Assembly: GCA_016720935.1 (NCBI GenBank)
Contig: JADKJP010000004.1
Location: 186,001-250,000, forward strand
DNA length: 64,000 bases
Origin: Bacteroidota bacterium
Lineage (GTDB): Bacteria > Bacteroidota > Bacteroidia > AKYH767-A > 2013-40CM-41-45
Direction: 5' to 3'
Within the stretch, counting starts at the first letter, position 1; each line of letters begins with the position of its first letter. Shown here piece by piece: positions 50,665-59,822 of the stretch. Both the position numbers and the translations under genes were made by a program. The notes beneath the pieces are model-generated. The model saw only the letters and a list, made by a program, of their open reading frames with translations. It ran no database searches and was not told the DNA's origin.

Positions 50665-51960
50665 ATGATTACTGCGGAATCCAAAGAATTAACAAATGCC
50701 GGTCTGGCTTCAAAAGACACCAACAACCCCTACGACTCCATGATACAGCGCTTTGATGTCGCTGCAAAAATTATGGGTCTTGATGATGACACTTACAATG
50801 TTCTCAAAACCCCACATCGCCAATATCTGGTCAGTCTGCCGGTAAAAATGGACGATGGAAAAGTAAAAGTTTTCGAAGGTTATCGTATCGTGCACAACGC
50901 GAGTCGTGGTCCTTCAAAAGGTGGAATACGTTATTCCCTTGAAGTAAACCTCGATGAAGTAAAAGCTCTTGCTGCATGGATGACGTGGAAATGCGCCATC
51001 GCTGATATTCCATATGGCGGTGCGAAAGGCGGTATTACCGTTGACCCTTCCAAATTATCCGAAGGCGAACTCGAGCGACTCACACGTGCCTATACTGCTG
51101 CCATGAGTGATGTCTTTGGTGTTGACAAAGATATTCCTGCTCCGGATGTAGCTACCGGCCCTCGTGAAATGGCATGGATCGTTGATGAATATTCAAAAAT
51201 CAAAGGCGCATTTACTCCCGGCGTGGTTACAGGAAAACCAATTCACCTTGGCGGTTCTGAAGGACGTGTTGAAGCAACCGGTCGTGGTGTAAATACAGCC
51301 GCTCTGGAAGCAATGAAAAAAATTAAGATGGACCCGAAAAAATCCACTGCCGCTGTACAGGGCTTTGGAAATGTAGGTTCCATCACCGCCAAATACATGG
51401 AAGAAGCGGGCATAAAAATTGTCGCAATCAGTGATCATACCGGAGCATTCTACAATGCAGAAGGAATCAACATCGCGGATGCCATTGCTTACCGTACTTT
51501 GAACAACGGAGTCCTCAAGGGCTTTCCCGGTGGAAAATTAATTCCGAACGAGGAATTACTCACACTTGATGTAAACATCCTCGCCCCTTGTGCGCTGGAA
51601 AATCAGATCCGTCGTGCAAATGCGAATGATATCAAAGCACAACTCATCGTCGAAGGTGCCAACGGCCCGATCACCGCGGGGGCAGATGAAATTCTTACTC
51701 AAAAAGGAATTGTCGTGATCCCGGATATCCTCGCAAATGGTGGCGGCGTAACCGTTTCTTATTTTGAATGGACACAAAACCGTTTCGGATATTATTATCC
51801 TGTAGAAGAAATTCACAAACGTGCCGACCGTTCCATGATCAGAGCCTTTGAAAATGTTTGGGCAATTTCACAAAAACACAAAGTATCCATGCGTATAGCG
51901 GCTTACATTTTTGCACTGGAAAAGGTGTCTGTCGCCTTAAAATCACGCGGAAACTATTGA
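50665..51960 (+). CDS. Glu/Leu/Phe/Val family dehydrogenase, probable glutamate dehydrogenase
   Basis: Reversible oxidative deamination of glutamate to 2-oxoglutarate and ammonia (431 residues). Substrate motif IPYGGAKGGITVDP contains the catalytic Lys; PAPDVATGPREMAWIVDEY and the Rossmann segment AVQGFGNVGSITAKYM follow. Length and motifs favour hexameric glutamate dehydrogenase of the NAD-type clade over leucine dehydrogenase (about 365). Cofactor choice not certain. It has its own promoter box and terminator and interrupts the cdsA-psd neighbourhood. Confidence 0.92.
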   Translation: MITAESKELTNAGLASKDTNNPYDSMIQRFDVAAKIMGLDDDTYNVLKTPHRQYLVSLPVKMDDGKVKVFEGYRIVHNASRGPSKGGIRYSLEVNLDEVKALAAWMTWKCAIADIPYGGAKGGITVDPSKLSEGELERLTRAYTAAMSDVFGVDKDIPAPDVATGPREMAWIVDEYSKIKGAFTPGVVTGKPIHLGGSEGRVEATGRGVNTAALEAMKKIKMDPKKSTAAVQGFGNVGSITAKYMEEAGIKIVAISDHTGAFYNAEGINIADAIAYRTLNNGVLKGFPGGKLIPNEELLTLDVNILAPCALENQIRRANANDIKAQLIVEGANGPITAGADEILTQKGIVVIPDILANGGGVTVSYFEWTQNRFGYYYPVEEIHKRADRSMIRAFENVWAISQKHKVSMRIAAYIFALEKVSVALKSRGNY

Positions 51961-51969
51961 TTCCGGCTT

Positions 51970-52008
51970 AAAAAACGGAGAAGCTTCAGGGCTTCTCCGT
52001 TTTTGTTT
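51970..52008 (+). terminator. Terminator of gdhA
   Basis: ACGGAGAAGC (51975-51984), 6-base loop, GCTTCTCCGT (51991-52000), then T-rich tail. Perfect 10 bp stem. Confidence 0.9.
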
Positions 52009-52122
52009 TAGATAACTCTAAAAAGATGTTGAAATCCCCTTTTCAAAAAGCATCACGCTTCACCTACAAATCCTATATTCGCTCCTGAATTCTGATCAAA
52101 AGCATCTCACAATACTAAATCC

Positions 52123-52782
52123 ATGACGATTCACAAAGAAGGCTATGCATCCCTTGCCATCACAATCCTCGTACTGGCAGGATTACACATTCTCGGGGAC
52201 CAGTTCCTCAGTAATTTCCCCATGCTCCGCCTGGGAATCCTCATTGGCTCCATTATTCTTTTTCTCATCATCCTTCAATTTTTCAGACATCCTTCCCGCA
52301 ACATCGTAAAGAACGAAAACTATGTCATCTGTCCTGCGGATGGTAAAGTGGTGGTGATTGAAGAAACTACTGAAGGAGAATACCTGAAAGACAAAAGGAT
52401 CCAGGTTTCTATTTTTATGTCGCCGTTCAATGTGCATGTGAATCGTTATCCGGTGAGCGGACAAGTTACTTTTTGTAAATATCATCCCGGCTTGTATCTC
52501 GTCGCATGGCATCCAAAATCTTCCACGGAGAATGAAAGAACTACAGTTGTGATCGAGACCAGTTCCAAAACACAAATTCTTCTCAGACAAATTGCAGGAG
52601 CTCTTGCACGACGTATTGTCTGCTACCCGCAACAAGGCTGGATGGTAAAACAGGGAGAAGAAATGGGCTTCATCAAATTCGGCTCTCGAGTGGATGTCTT
52701 CCTTCCACTCAATGCAAAGATCAAAGTGAATATGGATCAAAAGGTAACAGGCGGAGAAACAATCCTGGCTGAACTTTCCTGA
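52123..52782 (+). CDS. psd: Phosphatidylserine decarboxylase family protein
   Basis: Converts phosphatidylserine to phosphatidylethanolamine (219 residues, short PSD-A type). An N-terminal pair of hydrophobic segments (about residues 10-50) anchors it. Conserved: VICPADGKVVVIEE, IFMSPFNVHVNRYPVSG, and FGSRVDVFLP, where the Gly187-Ser188 bond is cleaved autocatalytically and Ser188 becomes the pyruvoyl group. Functionally downstream of cdsA; the intermediate PS synthase is not in the window. Confidence 0.94.
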   Translation: MTIHKEGYASLAITILVLAGLHILGDQFLSNFPMLRLGILIGSIILFLIILQFFRHPSRNIVKNENYVICPADGKVVVIEETTEGEYLKDKRIQVSIFMSPFNVHVNRYPVSGQVTFCKYHPGLYLVAWHPKSSTENERTTVVIETSSKTQILLRQIAGALARRIVCYPQQGWMVKQGEEMGFIKFGSRVDVFLPLNAKIKVNMDQKVTGGETILAELS

Positions 52783-52804
52783 TCCACTCCAAAAATTTTT
52801 CAAA

Positions 52805-52838
52805 TAAAAAAAGGGAGCCATTCGGTTCCCTATTTTAT
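52805..52838. terminator. Bidirectional terminator after psd
   Basis: AGGGAGCC (52812-52819), ATTC loop, GGTTCCCT (52824-52831), flanked by A- and T-rich runs. Confidence 0.82.
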
Positions 52839-52858
52839 TTATTCTTATTGAAGAAAAT

Positions 52859-53278
52859 TTATTTATGCGCGCTGCCGGTTCTATAGTCAGGTATTTGACC
52901 ATCCTTGATGGTAAAATTAAATGAAAGTGTATTGTTGTTATTGTATGTACCTGAACCGGTAACTGTATCGCCCGCAAATACATTCAAAGGAGCTCCGGGG
53001 ATTGTTATCGAATTACCAGTGACAGTAGCAACAACCATCGTATACGCATCAAAATTATACATTAGGATTTGGTCCGGCGCACTGTTACTTGCGGAAATTG
53101 TCATGTTCCAGTTGAGTGAATTCCCTGAAGATCCTGTTGAAGATCCCTGCCAGTCACCCAGAAATTTTTCCCGATCAGTGGTTGTAGGACCATTTTCGGT
53201 GGAATTCTTCTCGCAGGAATACAATACCAACAAAGAACTCACTATCACCATTGCCGAAAGCAATTTTATTTTTCTCAT
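52859..53278 (-). CDS. Small lipoprotein of unknown function
   Basis: A 139-residue predicted lipoprotein: a short basic start (MRKIK), a hydrophobic core and lipobox VLYSC, then a Ser/Thr/Asn-rich linker. The remainder is a beta-rich domain (FLGDWQGSSTGSSGNSLNW; DTVTGSGTYNNNNTLSFNFTIKDG), resembling small lipocalin- or META-like folds by eye. An ATG nine bases upstream (53287) is also possible. No named family recognised. Confidence 0.68.
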   Translation of the reverse strand: MRKIKLLSAMVIVSSLLVLYSCEKNSTENGPTTTDREKFLGDWQGSSTGSSGNSLNWNMTISASNSAPDQILMYNFDAYTMVVATVTGNSITIPGAPLNVFAGDTVTGSGTYNNNNTLSFNFTIKDGQIPDYRTGSAHK

Positions 53279-53320
53279 GAGAAGCATTTAAGCTTAAACT
53301 AGTCAATTACCGGACCAAAA

Positions 53321-55006
53321 TTATTTGAGCCTTGCTTTCAGGTCTAAATTGAACTTCCGTGCCGTATCCAGAGCAATGTCATAGCCGGCATCCGCATGAC
53401 GAATGACACCCATTGCAGGGTCGTTATTGAGTACACGTTTGATCCTTCTCTTTGCATCATCTGTACCATCCGCGACGATGACCATGCCGGAATGGATGCT
53501 ATAACCCATTCCAACGCCTCCTCCATGATGCAATGACACCCAGCTGGCACCACCGGCTGTGTTGATCAGCGCGTTCAATACAGGCCAGTCTGCAATCGCG
53601 TCACTGCCATCTTTCATGGCTTCGGTTTCCCTGTTGGGTGAAGCCACACTACCTGTATCGAGGTGATCACGACCAATCACAATCGGCGCCTTCACCTTGC
53701 CTGATTTCACGAGCTCGTTAAAAGCCAGTCCTGCCTTTTCACGATCGCCCATACCGAGCCAACAAATTCGTGCAGGCAAACCCTGGAAGGCGATTCTTTC
53801 CTGCGCCATTTTTATCCAGCGGTGGAGAGATTTGTTTTCAGGGAAGAGCTCGAGAATAACTTTATCCGTCTCGTAAATATCCTGTGGATCTCCGCTCAAA
53901 GCTGCCCAACGGAAAGGTCCCTTTCCTTCGCAAAACAATGGACGAATATAAGCAGGAACAAAACCGGGAAAATCAAAAGCGTTTTTCACGCCGTGTTCGA
54001 GTGCGCGTCCGCGGAGATTATTGCCGTAATCAAACGTAATCGCTCCCTTCGCCTGTAATTCGAGCATCAAACGCACATGTTCCGCCATGGAATCATAAGC
54101 CATTTCAAGATAACGTGCAGGATTGGATTCTCTCAGCACATTTGCTTCTTCATTGCTGAGACCTTCCGGCAAATAACCCACAAGCGGATCGTGCGCGGAA
54201 GTCTGATCTGTAAGTGCATCCGGAATTACACCGCGCTCTTTCAAACGACGCAGCAATTTTACCGCGGTGCAGATAACACCAATGGATTTATTTTCGCCAC
54301 TCTTCTTAAACGAAAGTGCGAGATCAATCGCCTTATCTATATCATGTTCGATAAAATCAAGATAACGTGTCTCCACACGCTTTTGCGCGCGCCATTCTTC
54401 CACTTCCGCGGCAAGACAAACACCATCTGCCATGGTGATAGCAAGTGGCTGAGCTCCGCCCATTCCGCCAAGCCCTGCTGTTACACAGAGCTTGCCTTTG
54501 AGGCTTCCGTTAAAATGTTTATCCGCAAGCGCGTTGAATGTTTCGTAAGTACCCTGTACGATGCCCTGTGAGCCGATGTATATCCAGGAACCTGCTGTCA
54601 TCTGACCATACATGATCAGACCTTTCTTTTCCAGCTCATCGAATACTTCCCAGGTCGCCCAATGCGGAACCAACTGAGAATTGCTGATGATGACACGCGG
54701 AGCATCTTTGTGTGTCGGTAAAATCCCAACCGGCTTTCCACTCTGCACCAGCAAAGTTTCATCTTCATTCAGATCACGCAGTGCTTTCACAATGAGGTGA
54801 AACGATTCTACATTTCTGGCAGCCTTCCCTCTGCCACCATAAACAATCAGATCCTCCGGGCGTTCCGCTACATCCGGATCCAGGTTGTTATGAAGCATGC
54901 GTAAGGCAGCTTCCTGAATCCAGCCTTTGCAGGAAATAGTTGTACCTGTTGGCGTCTTGGTTTTTGACAAATCCAGCTTCTCATGAAGTGTTGTTGATGG
55001 TATCAT
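53321..55006 (-). CDS. hutU: Urocanate hydratase
   Basis: Second step of histidine degradation, converting urocanate to imidazolonepropionate with NAD as electrophile (561 residues). Signature regions are present: YGGRGKAARN, YGQMTAGSWIYIGSQGIVQGTYETF, the NAD-binding GLGGMGGAQPLA, CWLGMGDREKAG, and SLHHGGGVGMGYSIHSG. ATG at 55006 follows the DUF5522 stop by two bases, so they form an operon. The other hut genes (hutH, hutI, hutG) are not in the window. Confidence 0.96.
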   Translation of the reverse strand: MIPSTTLHEKLDLSKTKTPTGTTISCKGWIQEAALRMLHNNLDPDVAERPEDLIVYGGRGKAARNVESFHLIVKALRDLNEDETLLVQSGKPVGILPTHKDAPRVIISNSQLVPHWATWEVFDELEKKGLIMYGQMTAGSWIYIGSQGIVQGTYETFNALADKHFNGSLKGKLCVTAGLGGMGGAQPLAITMADGVCLAAEVEEWRAQKRVETRYLDFIEHDIDKAIDLALSFKKSGENKSIGVICTAVKLLRRLKERGVIPDALTDQTSAHDPLVGYLPEGLSNEEANVLRESNPARYLEMAYDSMAEHVRLMLELQAKGAITFDYGNNLRGRALEHGVKNAFDFPGFVPAYIRPLFCEGKGPFRWAALSGDPQDIYETDKVILELFPENKSLHRWIKMAQERIAFQGLPARICWLGMGDREKAGLAFNELVKSGKVKAPIVIGRDHLDTGSVASPNRETEAMKDGSDAIADWPVLNALINTAGGASWVSLHHGGGVGMGYSIHSGMVIVADGTDDAKRRIKRVLNNDPAMGVIRHADAGYDIALDTARKFNLDLKARLK

Positions 55007-55008
55007 GT

Positions 55009-55179
55009 TCAATCTCTTTTGTATTTCTTTTTCAAAGATTCATTGTATTTCCAAGGACAATGACGGCATCCGCTCTGACAACAATATCCTCTTTTCAGAT
55101 GATATTTCTCTGTAAAGATAATATAGCCTTCAGGTGATAAGTAAAAATCCTCTTTCTCAAATTTCTCGTGATGGGCCAT
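55009..55179 (-). CDS. DUF5522-like cysteine-rich small protein
   Basis: Read directly from the minus strand: ATG at 55179 to TGA at 55011-55009, 56 codons. The protein begins MAHHEKFEKEDFYLSPEGY, has FTEKYHLKRGYCCQSGCRHC, and ends in a basic helix KKKYKRD. The CCxSGCRHCPW motif is that of DUF5522 proteins, which probably bind a metal through four cysteines and a histidine. It is two bases upstream of hutU and certainly co-transcribed with it. Function unknown. Short length makes it easy to miss. Confidence 0.86.
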   Translation of the reverse strand: MAHHEKFEKEDFYLSPEGYIIFTEKYHLKRGYCCQSGCRHCPWKYNESLKKKYKRD

Positions 55180-55293
55180 ATTCGGCAATAGGATCAGATG
55201 AAAATCAGTGAATCACTTCGGAGCCCCTGATTATCAATAGAATATTATCATTCAGGTGTCAAATTTACCGATTCGGAATGGAAGCACAAATTG

Positions 55294-55301
55294 TAGTTTT
55301 G
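55294..55301 (+). promoter_or_regulatory. -7 box of ACC-deaminase-like gene, four bases before start
   Basis: TAGTTTTG, then four bases, then the GTG start at 55306; no good -33 element. Suggests a leaderless mRNA. Confidence 0.5.
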
Positions 55302-55305
55302 CACC

Positions 55306-56211
55306 GTGTTGAACAGCGATCCGGTCTCCAAAATCGAAGAAATTCAGTTTTCTCCCCTTCATAACAGCGGTATCAGGCTTTTTGTTCTGCGGGATGATCT
55401 CATTCATCCATTTCTTAGCGGAAATAAATGGAGAAAATTAAAATACAATATCCCTGATATACTCAAAGAGCCTAATACTGTTATGGTCACCTTTGGTGGC
55501 GCCTGGTCCAACCACCTCATTGCCTCCGCAGCAGCGGGAAAAATTTATGGCTTTGAAACAATAGGCATTGTGCGTGGTGAGGAAGGTGTGATGAATGATG
55601 CCTTACGTTTTGCACAAAAATGCGGTATGAATTTGTATTACATTTCCCGTGAAGAGTATCGCAAACGCAAGGACCCTGAATTTTTATCCCACATTGAAAA
55701 CAATTTGAGGATATTTTTTCCATCAATTCTTCAAAATAAAAATATTTTTCACCTCCCCGAAGGCGGATCAAATGCAGCGGCAGTAAAAGGCTGCGAAGAA
55801 ATTCCTTCCGCGATTCCAATTCATACGGATTATATCTGTTGCGCATGCGGCACGGGAGCAACACTGGCAGGCATTGCAAGAGGATTGAAACATAATCAAA
55901 AAGCATTGGGAATACCGGTTCTGAAAGCGGAGTCCTTTATGCATAAGGATGTCATGCAATGGAATGTAAACCCTGAAAATTTTGAACTGCACTTTGGTTA
56001 CAGTTTCGGAGGTTATGCAAAATTCAGTACCGAGCTAATCAATTTCTGTCATGACTTCAGCAGGGAAACACATGTCCCGATAGAACCCGTTTACACCGGT
56101 AAATTATTTTTCGCACTCACACAATTGATCAGGCAGGGATATTTTAAAAAGGGTTCGGTAATCACAGCTGTACACAGCGGCGGTCTTTACGATTTTACAA
56201 AAGAATGCTGA
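55306..56211 (+). CDS. PLP-dependent ACC deaminase/D-cysteine desulfhydrase-like enzyme
   Basis: A fold-type II PLP enzyme of 301 residues. LSGNKWRKLKYN contains the PLP-binding lysine; TFGGAWSNHLIASAAAGK binds the substrate carboxylate; ICCACGTGATLAGIARGL binds the cofactor phosphate; the end is VHSGGLYDF. It cleaves either 1-aminocyclopropane-1-carboxylate or D-cysteine-like substrates; most bacterial homologues outside rhizobacteria act as D-cysteine desulfhydrases. The start is GTG at 55306 or TTG at 55309, immediately after the -7 box. Confidence 0.87.
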   Translation: MLNSDPVSKIEEIQFSPLHNSGIRLFVLRDDLIHPFLSGNKWRKLKYNIPDILKEPNTVMVTFGGAWSNHLIASAAAGKIYGFETIGIVRGEEGVMNDALRFAQKCGMNLYYISREEYRKRKDPEFLSHIENNLRIFFPSILQNKNIFHLPEGGSNAAAVKGCEEIPSAIPIHTDYICCACGTGATLAGIARGLKHNQKALGIPVLKAESFMHKDVMQWNVNPENFELHFGYSFGGYAKFSTELINFCHDFSRETHVPIEPVYTGKLFFALTQLIRQGYFKKGSVITAVHSGGLYDFTKEC

Positions 56212-56438
56212 CCATTCTTCATTAGAAATTTAAATCATTTAATGTGTAAATGAAAAATGTTACATTTTTGGAAGAATTTTTTCTAATAATCAGGAGTAAT
56301 TTTTAATGAAGAAAATAAATGATACGGATTTTATATTCTGCTGTATCCATTTAAGCACATTTCAGGTATAAAATGAACAAAACCTTACCGTTTAGGTTCG
56401 GAATTCAATTTGTCGTCAACAAAACCGTTGTAATACCA

Positions 56439-57404
56439 ATGAAACAAACATCCCTCTTATTGCTGAGCTTATTCTTTGCAGTCTCCTCCTTCGCCGGAGA
56501 CAACCGGCGCATGTCGAGAAGCGAATACATCGCTCTGTATAAAGACGATGCGATTCGTGATATGCAAAAAACAGGTGTTCCTGCCTGCATCACTATGGCG
56601 CAGGCTCTCCTGGAATCGAATGATGGAAATTCTCCCCTCGCGCTTGAAGCCAATAATCATTTCGGTATCAAGTGCGCCGAATGGACAGGACCTTCCTATA
56701 TCCAGGATGATGACAAAAGAGATGAATGCTTCCGTAAATACAGCAGCGTTCTTGAATCATACGATGACCACTCCAACTTTTTGAAAACAAGACCGCGTTA
56801 TTCTTCTCTCTTTCAACTTGACATTACCGATTACAAAGGATGGGCAAAAGGATTGAAAAAAGCAGGTTACGCGACCGATCCAACGTATGCGGATCGTCTG
56901 ATAAAAATTATTGAAGACAATCAACTGTATCTGCTCGACCAGGGACAATCTCCTCCGGAATATGCAAGCACCAACAACTTCATCTCTATTCCTGAAGAAA
57001 AACCTGTCGCGGAGCCCAAACGTATTTTTGTTCCAAGTGTAGACGCGGTGGATCCTTACACTTCCCGTCGTGTTAAACAGGTGAATGGAGTTGATTACAT
57101 TGTTGCACGCCGTGGTGATACTTTCAAAAGCATCGCGAAAGAATTTGAACTGGGTTACTGGCAACTTCCTAAGTACAATGAACTCTCAGATGATGTTCCG
57201 CTGGTTGAAGGACAGATCGTTTTCCTGAAACCAAAGAAAAAAGAAGGTGAACGCACTAATTATACTGTTAAAGAAGGCGACACGGTGTACTATATCTCCC
57301 AGGTGATGGGCATCAAAATAAAATATCTTTACAAATACAACAACCTGAGCGAAGGTCAGCAACTCCAGCCCGGACAGAAATTAAATCTGAAAAAACAATC
57401 CTAA
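56439..57404 (+). CDS. Exported glucosaminidase with two LysM domains
   Basis: Peptidoglycan hydrolase of 321 residues. Signal peptide residues 1-20 (ending SSFAG). A glucosaminidase/FlgJ-like domain (about 25-165) has ITMAQALLESNDGNSPLALEANNHFGIKC with the catalytic Glu, and YSSLFQLDITDYKGWAKGLKKAGYATDP. Two LysM modules (about 225-270 and 275-320: YIVARRGDTFKSIAKEF; NYTVKEGDTVYYISQVMG) bind the glycan. ATG at 56439 gives the proper signal peptide; earlier codons from 56373 are unlikely. It probably cleaves GlcNAc linkages in septum or wall remodelling. Confidence 0.91.
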   Translation: MKQTSLLLLSLFFAVSSFAGDNRRMSRSEYIALYKDDAIRDMQKTGVPACITMAQALLESNDGNSPLALEANNHFGIKCAEWTGPSYIQDDDKRDECFRKYSSVLESYDDHSNFLKTRPRYSSLFQLDITDYKGWAKGLKKAGYATDPTYADRLIKIIEDNQLYLLDQGQSPPEYASTNNFISIPEEKPVAEPKRIFVPSVDAVDPYTSRRVKQVNGVDYIVARRGDTFKSIAKEFELGYWQLPKYNELSDDVPLVEGQIVFLKPKKKEGERTNYTVKEGDTVYYISQVMGIKIKYLYKYNNLSEGQQLQPGQKLNLKKQS

Positions 57405-57423
57405 GGGTACCACTTAGGATAAA

Positions 57424-57458
57424 ATAAAAAACTGCTCCTGTAAGAGCAGTTTTTTTGT
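57424..57458. terminator. Bidirectional terminator
   Basis: AACTGCTC and GAGCAGTT around a 6-base loop, flanked by A6 and T7; serves the convergent LysM gene and the gene at 57465. Confidence 0.87.
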
Positions 57459-57464
57459 TTTGCA

Positions 57465-58979
57465 TCAAAGTGTGATGCTGACCATGTAAAATTTATTTTC
57501 CTTGTAAGCCGGCAGTACGATCGTCTCTTCATCTATTTGTCGTGCCGATCTGGCAACAATACTCACCTTTTCGATTTCATTGAACAGAACATCCGTTTTC
57601 TGGTTCCCTTGTCCATCGACAGTTGAATACAATACGGAAGACTCTTCGTCCGCATACTTGTTATAGATCGTGATTATTTTTCCTCCTGAAATCGCGGAAG
57701 CGTAAGATGAATAATACCCGGCATCATCCGTAGAATTCTGATCTTTACTAAACACAGTACTCCAAAGAATATTTCCATCCGGGTTGACGGAAAGAATCAT
57801 GATGTTCCCGAAGTGGTAATAATAGTGACTGGTAACCGTTTGCGTATAATAATCCCAATAGGTCCTCGATGTTTCATAATAGGATTCAGCCACAACTGCG
57901 GCTCCTCCATCCTTTCTTAAAACCAGTCGGTCGATGGAATAATTGACGAGCTCCTTATTTTTATTTTCCTTTCTGTCACCTACAAACTTCTGAAGAAACG
58001 CGGCAGGGAACGGCGAATTCGTCACCTGCTGATCTTTCAGACTATCTTCTTCAAAAGAACAGGAAAATATACCTGCCGTAGAATAAGTGGTTTTATCCGA
58101 ATAAAATCCGGCCACAACAATTTTGTGATTGAAGTTATCACTTGAAATTGCCACATCGGTCAGGAATTTATCCTGGATCTTTACTTCTTTATCAATCACA
58201 CGATCTTCTTTCAGATTATATCCTACTAGTTGGTAATAACTTTCTCCCGGCGCTTTCACTTTTTTATCAGTGGTATATTTTATTCCCAGAACAAAATAAT
58301 TTCCGGAGTCAGACAAGACCGCTGTCACCGGTACAAAATACCGGATCGCGAGAGGCACCTGTATTTCCTTACGGTACAAAATACGAAGTGTATTATCCGC
58401 GACCACAACCATGAAGGCCTGCACTTCCTGATCTTTCTGAAATTTACGATAGGACATGGCGAATTTTGTCTGATCATGTGACAGCATTATTCCCGGTTTA
58501 TTTTCTTCATCAAATTCATCCGCTGAAAAATCATCAAGCAATACAGCCTGATCCTGCCATTTACCTGAAGCATTTATAAACTGAACATAGAAATTGAATT
58601 TCTTACTCGCTTTATCACGCGTGTAAAACAAAACGATCACTTTATCATCCATCACCTGAACGTCGGCGATTTTACCACCTTCTGCGGGAGCTGTCAGTTC
58701 TTGTTCCCAATGCAGATTCAATTCCATCCCGTAATATTGCAAAAGGTATTTCCTGCTCTTAAATCCGGACCTATCCTTTGTTGAGCTCAGCGAGAGATTG
58801 CTGCGCAAAACATAAAAACCATCTCCATCAGAACCAATAATTTTCAGGTAGCCGTATTTACTGTTATCAGCCATGGGTTGGGACCAGCGTACACTTTGGC
58901 ACAAGGCAGATGGCAACATGGATATGCTGAAAAATACAACCAGAAAAAATATCAAACGATTTAAGTTATGCATAGACAT
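57465..58979 (-). CDS. Exported protein of unknown function, propeller-like
   Basis: A 504-residue protein with a signal peptide (about residues 1-29, ending PSALCQ). The rest is beta-rich with alternating sequences such as KIADVQVMDDKVIVLFYTRD and RLVLRKDGGAAVVAESYYE, suggestive of a beta-propeller. There is no T9SS tail. Aromatic-rich YYETSRTYWDYYTQTVTSHYYY lies near residue 380, in two parts. I recognise no family beyond large exported Bacteroidota proteins. Start at ATG 58979 (MSMHNL); a TTG nine bases upstream is less likely. Confidence 0.65.
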   Translation of the reverse strand: MSMHNLNRLIFFLVVFFSISMLPSALCQSVRWSQPMADNSKYGYLKIIGSDGDGFYVLRSNLSLSSTKDRSGFKSRKYLLQYYGMELNLHWEQELTAPAEGGKIADVQVMDDKVIVLFYTRDKASKKFNFYVQFINASGKWQDQAVLLDDFSADEFDEENKPGIMLSHDQTKFAMSYRKFQKDQEVQAFMVVVADNTLRILYRKEIQVPLAIRYFVPVTAVLSDSGNYFVLGIKYTTDKKVKAPGESYYQLVGYNLKEDRVIDKEVKIQDKFLTDVAISSDNFNHKIVVAGFYSDKTTYSTAGIFSCSFEEDSLKDQQVTNSPFPAAFLQKFVGDRKENKNKELVNYSIDRLVLRKDGGAAVVAESYYETSRTYWDYYTQTVTSHYYYHFGNIMILSVNPDGNILWSTVFSKDQNSTDDAGYYSSYASAISGGKIITIYNKYADEESSVLYSTVDGQGNQKTDVLFNEIEKVSIVARSARQIDEETIVLPAYKENKFYMVSITL

Positions 58980-59079
58980 ATTATTCAAAAATTAATGATC
59001 TAAAACTCCCACAATTAAATTTCAATCTCACGTATTCATGCTTCAGGAATAATTTCTATTTTGCCTACAAAATAAGCGT

Positions 59080-59718
59080 ATGAAATCTACATTCCGCATC
59101 CTTGTATTCATTTTATTTTGTTCTGTCGCGCAAAACAGCCATGCACAATCCGAAGAACTGAAAACTCTTTCACAATGGATGTCCGGGTCCTATTCGAGTG
59201 AAGCGCAACACCTCAAAGATACAGCGAATTATTTCGACATCCGACTCCAGATTATCCCCATCTGGACCAACCGAAAAGACGGATTCTGGTTTTATGTGGA
59301 ACAGGCTGTTGCAAGCTATATTGACCAGCCTTATCGCCAACGCGTTTATCACTTGAAAGAAAACGATAAAGGCAAATTTGAAAGCGTGGTTTACACTCTC
59401 AGCAATCCGCTTCGTTTTACACATAAACCTGAAGATGTTGAAAAACTGAGCACCGACAGTCTTAGCGAAAAAGAAGGATGTTCCGTTTACCTGACCAGGA
59501 AAGACAAGGATTCATTCTCAGGTGGTACCGATGGTAAAAAATGCCCAAGTGATCGCAAAGGTGCAGCTTATGCTACTTCTGAAGTCAGCATCACAGCTAA
59601 CGAATTAATTTCATGGGATCGCGGATACAATGATAAAGACGAACAGGTTTGGGGAGCTGAAAAGGGAGGATATCATTTTATCAAAATTTCTCAGATCAAT
59701 TCAGTCGAAAAAAAATAA
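59080..59718 (+). CDS. CpcT/CpeT-like protein, exported
   Basis: A 212-residue protein with a signal peptide (about residues 1-23, ending SHAQ) followed by the CpcT/CpeT (chromophore lyase-like) fold. Typical: LSQWMSGSYSSEAQ, WTNRKDGFWFYVEQAV, PYRQRVYHLKEND, ATSEVSITANELISWDRGYN and the final GGYHFIKI. In cyanobacteria CpcT attaches bilins to phycobiliproteins. Here there are no photosynthesis genes and the protein is exported, so it may bind another hydrophobic ligand. A terminator follows. Confidence 0.84.
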   Translation: MKSTFRILVFILFCSVAQNSHAQSEELKTLSQWMSGSYSSEAQHLKDTANYFDIRLQIIPIWTNRKDGFWFYVEQAVASYIDQPYRQRVYHLKENDKGKFESVVYTLSNPLRFTHKPEDVEKLSTDSLSEKEGCSVYLTRKDKDSFSGGTDGKKCPSDRKGAAYATSEVSITANELISWDRGYNDKDEQVWGAEKGGYHFIKISQINSVEKK

Positions 59719-59742
59719 AATACTAAGACGAATACTAAGCGA

Positions 59743-59784
59743 CAAGGGTTCATTTCAAAAAAAATGAACCCTTGCTTTTTTTAT
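59743..59784 (+). terminator. Terminator after CpcT-like gene
   Basis: CAAGGGTTCATTT (59743-59755) pairs with AAATGAACCCTTG (59762-59774) over 13 bp; T-run follows. Confidence 0.88.
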
Positions 59785-59822
59785 AATCCTAAATTAAATT
59801 TTTCAGAAAATCCTTCAGACAA

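Noticed and set aside
52183..52983. Open frame of 266 codons antisense to psd and across its terminator
   Set aside because: Reads through the psd terminator hairpin and overlaps the lipoprotein gene end; psd is certain.
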